In this document: positions 5,478-11,690 of the stretch, piece after piece | Layout: each line of letters opens with the position of its first letter | How positions within the stretch are numbered: position 1 is the first letter of the stretch | Assembly: GCA_910588045.1 (NCBI GenBank) | Contig: CAJUPS010000098.1 | Coordinates: forward strand, 1 to 11,846 | Length of the DNA stretch: 11,846 bases | DNA from: an uncultured Oscillospiraceae bacterium | GTDB taxonomy: Bacteria > Bacillota > Clostridia > Oscillospirales > Oscillospiraceae | Direction: 5' to 3' | Program-made: the position numbers and the translations under genes | The notes under the pieces: generated by a model | Told to the model about the DNA's origin: nothing | Seen by the model: only the letters and a program-made list of their open reading frames with translations | Database searches by the model: none

Positions 5478-6152
5478 GTGCGAATTTTAGTAGCCGACGA
5501 CGAACCGGAGATGACCATGGTGCTGGAGGCCCTGCTCAAGCGGGAGCACTACGCCGTGGACGTGGTCCACGACGGCCGGGATGCCCTGGACTACGGGCGG
5601 ACGGAGAACTACGACGGTCTGATTCTGGATGTCATGATGCCCAAGCTGGACGGCCTCCAGGTCCTCCAGGCCCTGCGGGCGGAAAATATCGCCACGCCGG
5701 TGATGCTGCTGACGGCCAGGAGCCAGGTGGAGGACCGGGTGGCGGGCCTGGACAGCGGAGCGGACGACTACCTGCCGAAGCCCTTCGACAACCGGGAGTT
5801 CAGCGCCAGGGTCCGGGCGCTGACCCGCCGGGGCGGGGGGTATACCCCCCAGGTCCTCACCGCAGGCAATGCGGCGCTGGACTGCTCCAGCTTTGAACTG
5901 AAGTGCGGCGCCGCCTGCGTCCGTCTGGGCAGCAAGGAGTTTCAGATCCTGGAGCTGCTCATGCGCCGGACGGGGCGGCTGATTTCCACGGAGCAGTTCA
6001 TGGAGCACATCTGGGGCTATGACAGCGAGGCGGAGATCAATGTGGTCTGGGCGTACATCTCCTACCTCCGGCGGAAGCTGGAGACGATCGGGGCCAATGT
6101 CCGCATTACCGCCCGCCGGGGCCAGGGGTATCTGTTGGAGGAGACACGATGA
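5478..6152 (+). CDS. OmpR-family response regulator
   Basis: A 224-residue DNA-binding regulator. The GTG at 5478 is preferred because GAGGGAGG (5463-5470) lies 7 nt upstream and the protein then begins M-R-I-L-V-A-D-D-E, the normal start of a receiver. The frame stays open back to 5376 without a comparable site. The receiver domain spans about residues 1-115, with acidic pocket Asp7/Asp8, phosphoacceptor Asp51 (LDVMMPK), Thr79 and Lys101 (LPKPF). The C-terminal winged-helix domain (about 125-222) includes LGSKEFQILELLM and the recognition-helix region VVWAYISYLRRKLE, ending in the RGQGYLL hairpin. It overlaps the kinase gene by ATGA (6149-6152), so the two are translationally coupled. Likely targets are the divergent VTC operon and its own promoter. 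Confidence 0.96.
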   Translation: MRILVADDEPEMTMVLEALLKREHYAVDVVHDGRDALDYGRTENYDGLILDVMMPKLDGLQVLQALRAENIATPVMLLTARSQVEDRVAGLDSGADDYLPKPFDNREFSARVRALTRRGGGYTPQVLTAGNAALDCSSFELKCGAACVRLGSKEFQILELLMRRTGRLISTEQFMEHIWGYDSEAEINVVWAYISYLRRKLETIGANVRITARRGQGYLLEETR

Positions 6153-7378
6153 TCCGCTCTCTGCGCCGCAAGTTCATCCTGATTGCGATGGCCTCCCTGA
6201 TTGGGACGATGGCGCTTCTCTGCGCGGCGATCGGCCTTGGAAACCACTGTGTGACCACCAACCGGGAGGACCGGATCATCCAGCATCTGCACCAGAACGG
6301 CGGGACCTTCCGTCCGCCGGAGCCCCATTTTGACCCCTCCGACTTCAGCTTCCAGATCACCCCGGAGACCCCCTTTGAGACCCGGTATTTCATCATAGAG
6401 CTCACCGCCCGGAGGGAGATCCTGTCCGTTTCGCTGGACCATATTGCCGCGCTGGACCGCCGGACGGTGGTGGACACCGTCAGCCGGATTCTGGAGACCG
6501 GCGCGGAGCGGGGCTATGTGGACCACTACCGCTTCGGGGTATTCCCCAATGAGATTGGCGGGAGCACGGTCATTGTGCTGGACTGCTTCCTCCAGCTTCA
6601 ATCCGCCAATAACATGCTGCGGGTCACGGCGGCGGTTTTCCTGGCCTGCATCCTGATGGTGTTCGTCCTGCTCCTGTTTCTGTCCAAGCGGGCCATTCGC
6701 CCCTTTGCCGACAACCTGGAGCGGCAGCGGCAGTTCATCACAGACGCCTCCCACGAGCTGAAAACGCCTCTGGCCATCCTGTCGGCGGACATAGGTATGC
6801 TGGAGGACACCGAGAACAGGTGGCTGTCGAGCGCAAAAGCCCAGATTACCCGCTTGGACCGCCTGATTAAGAACCTGGTAGAGCTGGCCCGCACGGAGGA
6901 GACCATCCAGGAGAACACGGCGGAGCCGTTCTCCGTCAGCGAGGCTGCCCAGGCGAATGTGGACGCCTTCCGGCCCTTAGCGGAGGCGGACGGAAAAGCG
7001 CTGACGGCAGAAATCGCCCAGCGAATCACCCTGAAGGGCGTCCAGGACAACTTTTTCCGCCTGTTCTCCATCCTGCTGGACAACGCGGTCAAATACTGCG
7101 ACCCCGGAGGGACCATCCATCTGTCGGTTTCCCAGCGGGGACGGAATATCTGCATCTCCGTATCCAACCCCTGCGCAGGGGTGGACGCGGCCCAGCTTCC
7201 GCGCTATTTTGACCGCTTCTACCGCGCGGACTCCTCCCGTGCCCGCGCAACCGGCGGCTATGGCATCGGCCTGTCCACCGCCAAGGCCATCGTCACCCGC
7301 CACCGGGGCCGCATCACCAACCGCTATGCGGACGGGATCATCACCTTTACCGCCGTCATCCCCCAGACGGCCCTATAG
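6149..7378 (+). CDS. Membrane sensor histidine kinase
   Basis: A 409-residue kinase, partner of the preceding regulator, with overlapping start and stop codons. Transmembrane helix 1 spans about residues 9-30. An extracytoplasmic domain of roughly 120 residues follows (about 31-150), with no family I recognise. Helix 2 spans about 155-177 and ends in LLFLSKRAIRPF. The linker to the catalytic part is short, with no complete HAMP domain. The H-box is DASHELKTPLAIL with His202 as phosphorylation site. The ATP-binding domain has the N-box LLDNAVKYC, the G1 region around NPCAGVD, F-box RFYRADSSR and G2 box GGYGIGLSTAKAIV. All catalytic motifs are intact, so it should be active as kinase and perhaps phosphatase. 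The signal is unknown; envelope state or phosphate is suggested only by the neighbouring operon. Confidence 0.96.
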   Translation: MIRSLRRKFILIAMASLIGTMALLCAAIGLGNHCVTTNREDRIIQHLHQNGGTFRPPEPHFDPSDFSFQITPETPFETRYFIIELTARREILSVSLDHIAALDRRTVVDTVSRILETGAERGYVDHYRFGVFPNEIGGSTVIVLDCFLQLQSANNMLRVTAAVFLACILMVFVLLLFLSKRAIRPFADNLERQRQFITDASHELKTPLAILSADIGMLEDTENRWLSSAKAQITRLDRLIKNLVELARTEETIQENTAEPFSVSEAAQANVDAFRPLAEADGKALTAEIAQRITLKGVQDNFFRLFSILLDNAVKYCDPGGTIHLSVSQRGRNICISVSNPCAGVDAAQLPRYFDRFYRADSSRARATGGYGIGLSTAKAIVTRHRGRITNRYADGIITFTAVIPQTAL

Positions 7379-7380
7379 CG

Positions 7381-7417
7381 CAGCGGGCCCCGGAGGTATT
7401 CCCTCCGGGGCCCGCTG
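7381..7417 (+). terminator. Strong hairpin after the histidine kinase gene
   Basis: CAGCGGGCCCCGGAGG (7381-7396) pairs perfectly over 16 bp with 7402-7417 around a 5-nt loop, starting 2 nt after the stop codon. No T-run follows directly (the first is at 7435-7440), so it may terminate poorly and instead protect the 3' end of the mRNA. Confidence 0.7.
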
Positions 7418-7443
7418 GCCGTCACGGCTCATCCGTTTTTATC

Positions 7444-7472
7444 TTGCCAATTTTGTCGAAAAATGGTACAAT
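7444..7472 (+). promoter_or_regulatory. Consensus-like promoter for the 31-aa membrane peptide
   Basis: TTGCCA (7444-7449), a 17-nt spacer and TACAAT (7467-7472) make a good sigma-A promoter, predicting transcription from about 7479 and a leader near 43 nt. It lies between the kinase hairpin and the small gene, so the small gene is an independent unit. Confidence 0.7.
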
Positions 7473-7521
7473 ACGTTTGCCGCCCTTTTCCATCCTGGCA
7501 GCAGGAGGGAGGTGAGCAATT

Positions 7522-7617
7522 GTGAACGTAGTAGCAGGATTTTTTGTGTCGGTCGCAGCGGGCGTAGTATCGTACTACATCTGTAAGTGGCTTGACCAGC
7601 ACAACGAGGGCAGGTAA
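7522..7617 (+). CDS. 31-residue single-pass membrane peptide
   Basis: A short gene starting at GTG 7522 with a double Shine-Dalgarno (AGGAGG 7503-7508 and AGGTGA 7510-7515), ending at TAA 7615-7617. The peptide begins MNVVAGFFVSVAAGVVSYYI, a single hydrophobic helix. It continues with CKWLDQ and a short polar, charged tail with both acidic and basic residues. It has its own promoter and a strong terminator, so the sequence supports a genuine monocistronic small gene. Small hydrophobic peptides of this form, with a VxxYYICKWLD-like end, seem familiar to me from gut Clostridia as uncharacterised small proteins, but I cannot name a family. Possible roles include a type I toxin-like peptide or a small regulator of a membrane protein; neither is demonstrated. 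No antisense RNA gene is evident. Confidence 0.75.
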   Translation: MNVVAGFFVSVAAGVVSYYICKWLDQHNEGR

Positions 7618-7628
7618 GCACAAAATGG

Positions 7629-7667
7629 TACCCCGGGGAGCCAACACCTCCCCGGGGTATCGCTTTT
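7629..7667 (+). terminator. Rho-independent terminator of the 31-aa peptide gene
   Basis: TACCCCGGGGAG (7629-7640) pairs perfectly over 12 bp with CTCCCCGGGGTA (7648-7659) around a 7-nt loop. It is followed by TCGC and TTTT (7664-7667), 11 nt after the stop codon. Confidence 0.85.
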
Positions 7668-7709
7668 GCGTGAGCAACATGGAACATAGCTACAGGATTC
7701 TATCTGCAT

Positions 7710-7732
7710 TATATCACGACAACCGTGATATA
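7710..7732. other. Perfect dyad downstream of the XRE repressor gene
   Basis: TATATCACG (7710-7718) and CGTGATATA (7724-7732) are perfect 9-bp inverted arms around ACAAC. It lies 33 nt past the stop of the minus-strand XRE gene in an AT-rich stretch without coding sequence. No T-run follows on either strand, so it may be a protein-binding site or an mRNA 3'-end hairpin and not a classic terminator. Confidence 0.5.
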
Positions 7733-7764
7733 GCAAGAGGAATTTCTACTTTTATTTTCAATTT

Positions 7765-7983
7765 TCACGGCTCATCCTTCAACCCCAGCAGATAATCCGT
7801 AGAGACGTCAAAGAATTTTGCCAGGAGAATCAATTTTTCGATGGTGGTGGTACGAAGCCCACTCTCAATCCCACTGATTGTTGTTTGGGTCAAGCCAAGC
7901 ACCTCGGCCAACTCCTGTTGGCTGAGTTTTTGTGCTTTTCTCAGCTTCTTTACACGAAACGCAAATAACTCCAAGTTATTCAT
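7765..7983 (-). CDS. Small XRE-family repressor
   Basis: A 72-residue single-domain DNA-binding protein, almost entirely an HTH_3 fold. The N-terminal helix FAFRVKKLRKAQ leads into the helix-turn-helix LSQQELAEVLGLTQTTISGI (about 20-39) with ESG following, then a helix ending in FFDVSTDYLLGLKDEP, the usual end of short Cro/CI-like regulators. The ATG at 7983 has AAGGAG 7 nt upstream. There is no effector or dimerisation domain, so repression is likely to be set by protein level or a partner. The divergent 62-aa gene starts 71 bp away, and a perfect palindrome covers that gene's -10 element. This makes the pair look like an autoregulated switch, possibly a remnant of a mobile element. Confidence 0.93.
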   Translation of the reverse strand: MNNLELFAFRVKKLRKAQKLSQQELAEVLGLTQTTISGIESGLRTTTIEKLILLAKFFDVSTDYLLGLKDEP

Positions 7984-7992
7984 AAATTCTCC

Positions 7993-8027
7993 TTGACTTA
8001 TCGCTAAAAATCATATATAATGATTTT
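7993..8027 (+). promoter_or_regulatory. Consensus promoter overlapped by a perfect palindromic operator
   Basis: TTGACT (7993-7998), a 17-nt spacer and TATAAT (8016-8021) form a near-perfect sigma-A promoter toward the 62-aa gene. The palindrome AAAATCAT-ATATA-ATGATTTT (8007-8027) covers the -10 box and the region just downstream of it. A bound repressor would block RNA polymerase, and the adjacent XRE protein is the obvious candidate. Confidence 0.78.
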
Positions 8028-8054
8028 AACCTTAATATGCTGAGAGGTGAAACC

Positions 8055-8243
8055 ATGACCCAAGTATTTGAAGAACTATTTCGCGCCTGGTGTGTACCAT
8101 ACCGGCCGGATATGGTCCCGGCGTATCTGCGGGACGACCCGGTCACGGCCTACGGCCAATACTCATTTGAAATGGGATTCAAGCTAGGGATGCAGCTGGC
8201 GGCGGCCAGCCTGGACCCGGAGCTCCTGATAAAAATTCCTTAG
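8055..8243 (+). CDS. 62-residue protein of unknown function
   Basis: The ATG at 8055 is chosen for its AGAGGTGA site (8042-8049), 5 nt upstream; an in-frame TTG-type start near 8037 would overlap the promoter's start region. The protein begins MTQVFEELFRAW and has a mid-region with several prolines and tyrosines. It then has a helix YSFEMGFKLGMQLAAASLD that is amphipathic rather than transmembrane. The F-x-x-GF-x-LG pattern recalls C-terminal helices of small clostridial proteins such as the DUF6809 group, but the match is too weak to name. It is divergently paired with the XRE repressor and under a repressible consensus promoter, suggesting strong expression when derepressed. It may be a cargo or antirepressor-type partner; the function is unknown. 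Confidence 0.72.
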   Translation: MTQVFEELFRAWCVPYRPDMVPAYLRDDPVTAYGQYSFEMGFKLGMQLAAASLDPELLIKIP

Positions 8244-8246
8244 CGC

Positions 8247-8274
8247 AAAGGGCGGGCGCCGGGGCCCGCCCTTT
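8247..8274. terminator. Shared hairpin between convergent small genes
   Basis: AAAGGGCGGGC (8247-8257) pairs perfectly over 11 bp with GCCCGCCCTTT (8264-8274). It sits 4 nt after the 62-aa gene and 5 nt before the 3' end of the minus-strand gene at 8280. The arms themselves supply a short A/T end on each strand, so it may serve both directions weakly. Confidence 0.65.
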
Positions 8275-8279
8275 GACCG

Positions 8280-8426
8280 TCAGTCCTCAAGGGTTCTCTG
8301 GAGGTTATCCAGAATTTTCTCCATCCTGGCGTCCCGTTTTTCCGGGTCCGTTTCCGCCTTTATTTCCAGCAAAGCCTCCAACATGAAACGCACCCAACTC
8401 TGAAACTGCTTATCCGTCATTCCCAT
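8280..8426 (-). CDS. 48-residue charged helical protein downstream of infB
   Basis: A short gene 31 nt after the infB stop on the same strand. The ATG at 8426 has AAGGAG 9 nt upstream; an ATG two codons earlier (8432) is too close to that site. The protein begins MGMTDKQFQSWVRFMLEALL and ends KILDNLQRTLED. Between lies a segment rich in Lys, Asp, Glu and Arg, including ETDPEKRDARMEKIL. It looks like two amphipathic helices with a central turn, no membrane segment and no cysteines. Coding character is supported by the ribosome binding site, the stop placed just before a hairpin, and the regular amphipathic pattern. I do not recognise the family. It sits where rbfA is often found after infB, but it is far too short and unlike RbfA. 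Confidence 0.72.
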   Translation of the reverse strand: MGMTDKQFQSWVRFMLEALLEIKAETDPEKRDARMEKILDNLQRTLED

Positions 8427-8457
8427 AGCCATACGCTCCTTTCCTTGGCTCGCTTCC

Positions 8458-10845
8458 TTACGCCTCGACCTGCTCCATCACGAAGCACTCAATAATGTCT
8501 CCCTCTTTGATGTCGTTGAATTTCTCAATCGACATACCGCACTCATACCCGGAGGCGACCTCCTTAACGGCGTCCTTGAACCGCTGCAAGGAGGCCAGCA
8601 TCCCCTCGTGGATGACGATACCATCCCGGACGATGCGCACCTGGCAGGACCGCTGGATCTTTCCATCCTGTACATAGCACCCCGCGATGGTGCCCACGCC
8701 GGACACCTTGTAGGTCTGCCGCACCTCGGCGTGGCCGATGAGGGCCTCCCGGAACTTGGGGGCCAGCATACCCTTCATAGCGGCCTCCACCTCGTTGATG
8801 GCGTCGTAGATCACCCGGTACATCCGCATATCCACGTTACTCCGCGCGGCGCTGTCCCGGGCCGCGGGGTCGGGCCGGACGTTGAAGCCCACGATGATGG
8901 CCTTGGAGGTGGACGCCAGCATGACGTCGCTCTCGCTGATAGCGCCCACGCCGGAGTGGATGACCCGTACCCGGACCTCCTCGTTGGAGAGCTTCTCCAA
9001 ACTGGCCTTCACCGCCTCGGCGGAGCCCTGCACGTCGGCCTTGACGATGATATTGAGGTCCTTGACCTCCCCCGCCTGGATCTGGCTGAACAGGTCCTCC
9101 AGGGAGACCTTCTGCACCGGAGCCGCCGCCTTGGCGCGCTCCTCGGCCTTCCGCTGCTCCACCAGCTCACGGGCCAGGCGCTCGTCGGCCACGGCGTTGA
9201 AGGGACTGCCCGCCCCGGGCACCTCGCCCAGACCGGTGATCTCCACAGGCACCGACGGCCCAGCCTCCGTAATGCGGTTTCCCTTGTCATCCAGCATGGC
9301 CCGCACGCGGCCTACCGCAGTCCCAGCAATGATGATGTCCCCGGCCTTCAGCGTACCGTTTTGCACCAGCAGCGTGGCCACGGGCCCCCGACCCTTGTCC
9401 AGCCGGGCCTCCACCACGGTGCCCTGGGCGGCCCGGTTGGGGTTGGCCTTGAGCTCCGCCACCTCGGCGGTGAGGGTGACCATCTCCAGCAGGTTGTCGA
9501 TGCCCATGCCGGTCTTGGCGGAGATGGGGCAGATGATGGTCTCGCCGCCCCAGTCCTCGGCCACCAGCTCGTACTCGGTGAGCTGCTGCTTGATGCGCTC
9601 GGGGTTGGCCTCCGGCTTATCCATCTTGTTGATGGCCACGATGATGGGGATGTCCGCCGCCTTGGCGTGGTTGATGGACTCCACGGTCTGGGGCATGATT
9701 CCGTCCTCGGCGGCAACCACCAGGATGGCGATGTCCGTCACCATAGCGCCCCGGGCACGCATGGAGGTAAATGCCTCGTGGCCCGGCGTATCCAGGAAGG
9801 TGATGGGCTTGCCGTTGATCTCCGTCTGATACGCGCCGATGTGCTGGGTAATGCCTCCGGCCTCGCCCTTGGCCACGCTGGCGGAGCGGATATAGTCCAG
9901 CAGGGAGGTCTTGCCGTGGTCCACGTGGCCCATGACCACCACCACGGGGGCCCGGGGCACCAGGTCCTCCAGCTTATCCTCAGTGGCGTCAATGAGCTTT
10001 TCCTCGATGGTGACCACCACCTCGCGCTCCACCTTGCAGCCCATCTCCTCGGCGGTGATGGCGGCGGTGTCGAAGTCGATGATCTGGCTGAGGGAGGCCA
10101 TGACTCCGTTGCGCATGAGGCACTTGACCACCTCGGCCCCGGTCTTCTTCATGCGGCTGGCCAGCTCGCCCACGGAGATCTCGTCGGGGATCTTCACCGT
10201 CAGGGGCGTCTTCTTGGCGATTTCCAGCTGGAGGCGGCGCAGCTTTTCGGCCTCCTCCTGCTTGCGCTTGCTGGAGAAGGAGATCTGGCCCCGCTTCTTG
10301 TTGCCCGCGTTGCGGAACTTCTCCTTGTTCTGCTCCCGGTCCCTGCGGCCGCCGCCCGCACCGGAGCGGTCCGCCATATCCTGGAGCTTTTCGTCGTACT
10401 TATCCAGGTTGACGTTGGTGGCCTTGCGGGTGTCCACCACCTTGGACTTGGGCACCCGGGCAGCGGGCTGCTGCTGGGGCTTGGGTGCAGCGGCGGGAGC
10501 CTTCTGGGGCTGTTGCTGCTGCTGGGACTGCGGCGTCCGCTGGGGCTGCCCGCCATTCCGGGCGGGCGCTGCGGGCTGCGGCGCGGCGGCCGGACCGGCC
10601 TCCTCCTTCTCCTTTTCCTTCTCCTTCTCCGCAGGAGCGGTGTCGGCGTAAATGACTTTGATGTCGCTGACCTGGTTCGTCTGGGTGAGGTACTCAAAGA
10701 CGTAGTTGAGCTCCTTTTCGTCCAGGTTTTGGCCGGACTTCTTCTGTGTGGAGAAGTGCTTGCCAAGGATCTCTATGATCTGCTTGGTCTGCATCCCGAA
10801 GTCCTTTGCCAGTTCGTTTACTTTATACTTGTTCACAATACCCAA
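8458..10845 (-). CDS. infB: Translation initiation factor IF-2
   Basis: A 795-residue ribosomal GTPase that brings initiator fMet-tRNA to the 30S subunit and promotes subunit joining. The start is read as TTG 10845 because GGAGG (10854-10858) lies 8 nt upstream; GTG at 10836 is the alternative. Residues 1-55 form the first IF2N domain (KYKVNELAKDFGMQTKQIIE). A disordered Glu/Lys-, Pro/Ala- and Gln-rich linker follows (about 70-130), then a second IF2N domain (about 213-270). The GTPase carries G1 GHVDHGKT (306-313), the GGITQHIGAY switch (330-339), G3 DTPGH (352-356), G4 NKMD (406-409) and G5 SAKTG. Domains II to IV complete the C-terminus, which ends EQVEA. Length and architecture are normal. 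Third gene of ylxR-ylxQ-infB. Confidence 0.98.
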   Translation of the reverse strand: MGIVNKYKVNELAKDFGMQTKQIIEILGKHFSTQKKSGQNLDEKELNYVFEYLTQTNQVSDIKVIYADTAPAEKEKEKEKEEAGPAAAPQPAAPARNGGQPQRTPQSQQQQQPQKAPAAAPKPQQQPAARVPKSKVVDTRKATNVNLDKYDEKLQDMADRSGAGGGRRDREQNKEKFRNAGNKKRGQISFSSKRKQEEAEKLRRLQLEIAKKTPLTVKIPDEISVGELASRMKKTGAEVVKCLMRNGVMASLSQIIDFDTAAITAEEMGCKVEREVVVTIEEKLIDATEDKLEDLVPRAPVVVVMGHVDHGKTSLLDYIRSASVAKGEAGGITQHIGAYQTEINGKPITFLDTPGHEAFTSMRARGAMVTDIAILVVAAEDGIMPQTVESINHAKAADIPIIVAINKMDKPEANPERIKQQLTEYELVAEDWGGETIICPISAKTGMGIDNLLEMVTLTAEVAELKANPNRAAQGTVVEARLDKGRGPVATLLVQNGTLKAGDIIIAGTAVGRVRAMLDDKGNRITEAGPSVPVEITGLGEVPGAGSPFNAVADERLARELVEQRKAEERAKAAAPVQKVSLEDLFSQIQAGEVKDLNIIVKADVQGSAEAVKASLEKLSNEEVRVRVIHSGVGAISESDVMLASTSKAIIVGFNVRPDPAARDSAARSNVDMRMYRVIYDAINEVEAAMKGMLAPKFREALIGHAEVRQTYKVSGVGTIAGCYVQDGKIQRSCQVRIVRDGIVIHEGMLASLQRFKDAVKEVASGYECGMSIEKFNDIKEGDIIECFVMEQVEA

Positions 10846-10880
10846 TCAGGCCACCTCCAAGTGTGTGATTCCGGTTTGTA

Positions 10881-10938
10881 CACCATAACACACGTCCGGG
10901 GGCTCCCGCCCGGGGGTCCCCAGGCGTGCGTTATGGTG
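10881..10938 (-). promoter_or_regulatory. Large hairpin between ylxQ and infB
   Basis: On the minus-strand transcript, 10925-10938 and 10881-10894 form a 14-bp stem that is fully paired, with one G-U pair; the plus-strand version would have an A-C mismatch there. The inner sequence is GC-rich and can extend the structure. No T-run follows, and infB starts 35 nt downstream, so it is more likely a processing, stability or attenuation element than a terminator. Confidence 0.6.
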
Positions 10939-10944
10939 GGTTGG

Positions 10945-11394
10945 TTACTTCTTCTTCTTATATCTGACCGGGGGACGTTTTCCGTCACCCCGCTGTTTTC
11001 GTTCCTGAGCGGTTTTTTCCCGCCGCTGCGCGGCTCGCTCCGCCTTGAGGCGCAGACGCTGCGCCATCTCGCCGAATTTCTCCGGTTCCTCCTGGGCCAG
11101 CTTTTGCACGATGGCCTGTGCCAGACCCAGGTCGGTGACCGCCGCCATGGCGCAGCTCTTCCGCCCCAGCGCCGCCCCCAGCGCCGCCCTGGAGCAGGGG
11201 AGCTCTGCCAATAGGCACTGTCCCTCCTCCGCGAAGTGCGCGGCCCGCCTCTGGGCCGCCTCCCCGGCGTCGGAGGCCGCCAGCAGCAGACGGCAGCGTT
11301 TGAGGCGGCAGGCATCCCCTGCGGCCTCGTCGCCCACCTCCAGGCGTCCGGCCCGGAGGGCCATTCCGATCATGCGCAGCGCGGCGTCACTCAT
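10945..11394 (-). CDS. ylxQ: L7Ae/L30e-family RNA-binding protein YlxQ
   Basis: A 149-residue protein. The first 95 or so residues are an L7Ae/L30e-type domain: MIGMALRAGRLEVGDEA near the start, CRLLLAASDAG with the typical beta-strand and turn, and SRAALGAALGRKSCAMAAVTDLGLAQAIVQKL toward the end. These small proteins bind kink-turn RNA, and YlxQ is encoded in the nusA-infB operon of Firmicutes. The C-terminal 50 residues are an unusually long, lysine- and arginine-rich extension ending PPVRYKKKK, probably a flexible RNA-binding tail. The ATG at 11394 overlaps the ylxR stop by 8 nt, indicating translational coupling. Family and name rest on both the domain and the conserved gene order. Confidence 0.93.
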   Translation of the reverse strand: MSDAALRMIGMALRAGRLEVGDEAAGDACRLKRCRLLLAASDAGEAAQRRAAHFAEEGQCLLAELPCSRAALGAALGRKSCAMAAVTDLGLAQAIVQKLAQEEPEKFGEMAQRLRLKAERAAQRREKTAQERKQRGDGKRPPVRYKKKK

Positions 11395-11665
11395 GGTTTT
11401 CTTCCCTCATCTGCTCCTCCAGCTGGTCGTAGACCTCCGATGGAACGGCGGTCTCGAAGGCCCTCTCCAGGGCGCGGGATTTTTTTGCCTTTGCAAGGCA
11501 GGCCCCGTCGGGGCACACGTAGGCGCCTCTTCCCGGTTTTTTTCCCTTGAAGTCCAGGGAGATTTCCCCCTCCGGGGAGCGGACCACGCGGATCAAATCC
11601 TTTTTATTTTTCATTTCCCGGCAGCCCAGGCATTGCCTTTGTGGGATTTTTCTTGGTTTCTGCAT
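11387..11665 (-). CDS. ylxR: YlxR family RNA-binding protein (DUF448)
   Basis: A 92-residue protein. The ATG at 11665 is preferred because AAGGA lies 7 nt upstream and the protein then starts MQKPRKIPQRQCLGCREMKN, the standard beginning of the family; a longer reading to 11737 would extend into the hairpin region. The core shows the QRQCLGCR motif (9-16), LIRVVRSPEG, a GRGAYVCPDGACLAKA segment that matches the conserved GRGAYxC turn, and a C-terminal acidic helix. YlxR is a small nucleoid- or RNA-associated protein of the nusA operon with an RNA-binding-like fold; its exact role is not settled. It is translationally coupled to ylxQ. Confidence 0.95.
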   Translation of the reverse strand: MQKPRKIPQRQCLGCREMKNKKDLIRVVRSPEGEISLDFKGKKPGRGAYVCPDGACLAKAKKSRALERAFETAVPSEVYDQLEEQMREENHE

Positions 11666-11690
11666 AGAAGCATCCTTCTTTGCGGCGCTA

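Noticed and set aside
6062..6754. 230-codon minus-strand frame opposite the histidine kinase
   Set aside because: Antisense shadow; the plus-strand kinase has all catalytic motifs intact.
8608..11214. 868-codon open frame on the plus strand, antisense to infB and ylxQ
   Set aside because: It lies opposite well-supported genes, its composition is a Gly/Leu/His-rich mirror of GC-rich codons, and no domain or ribosome binding site supports it.
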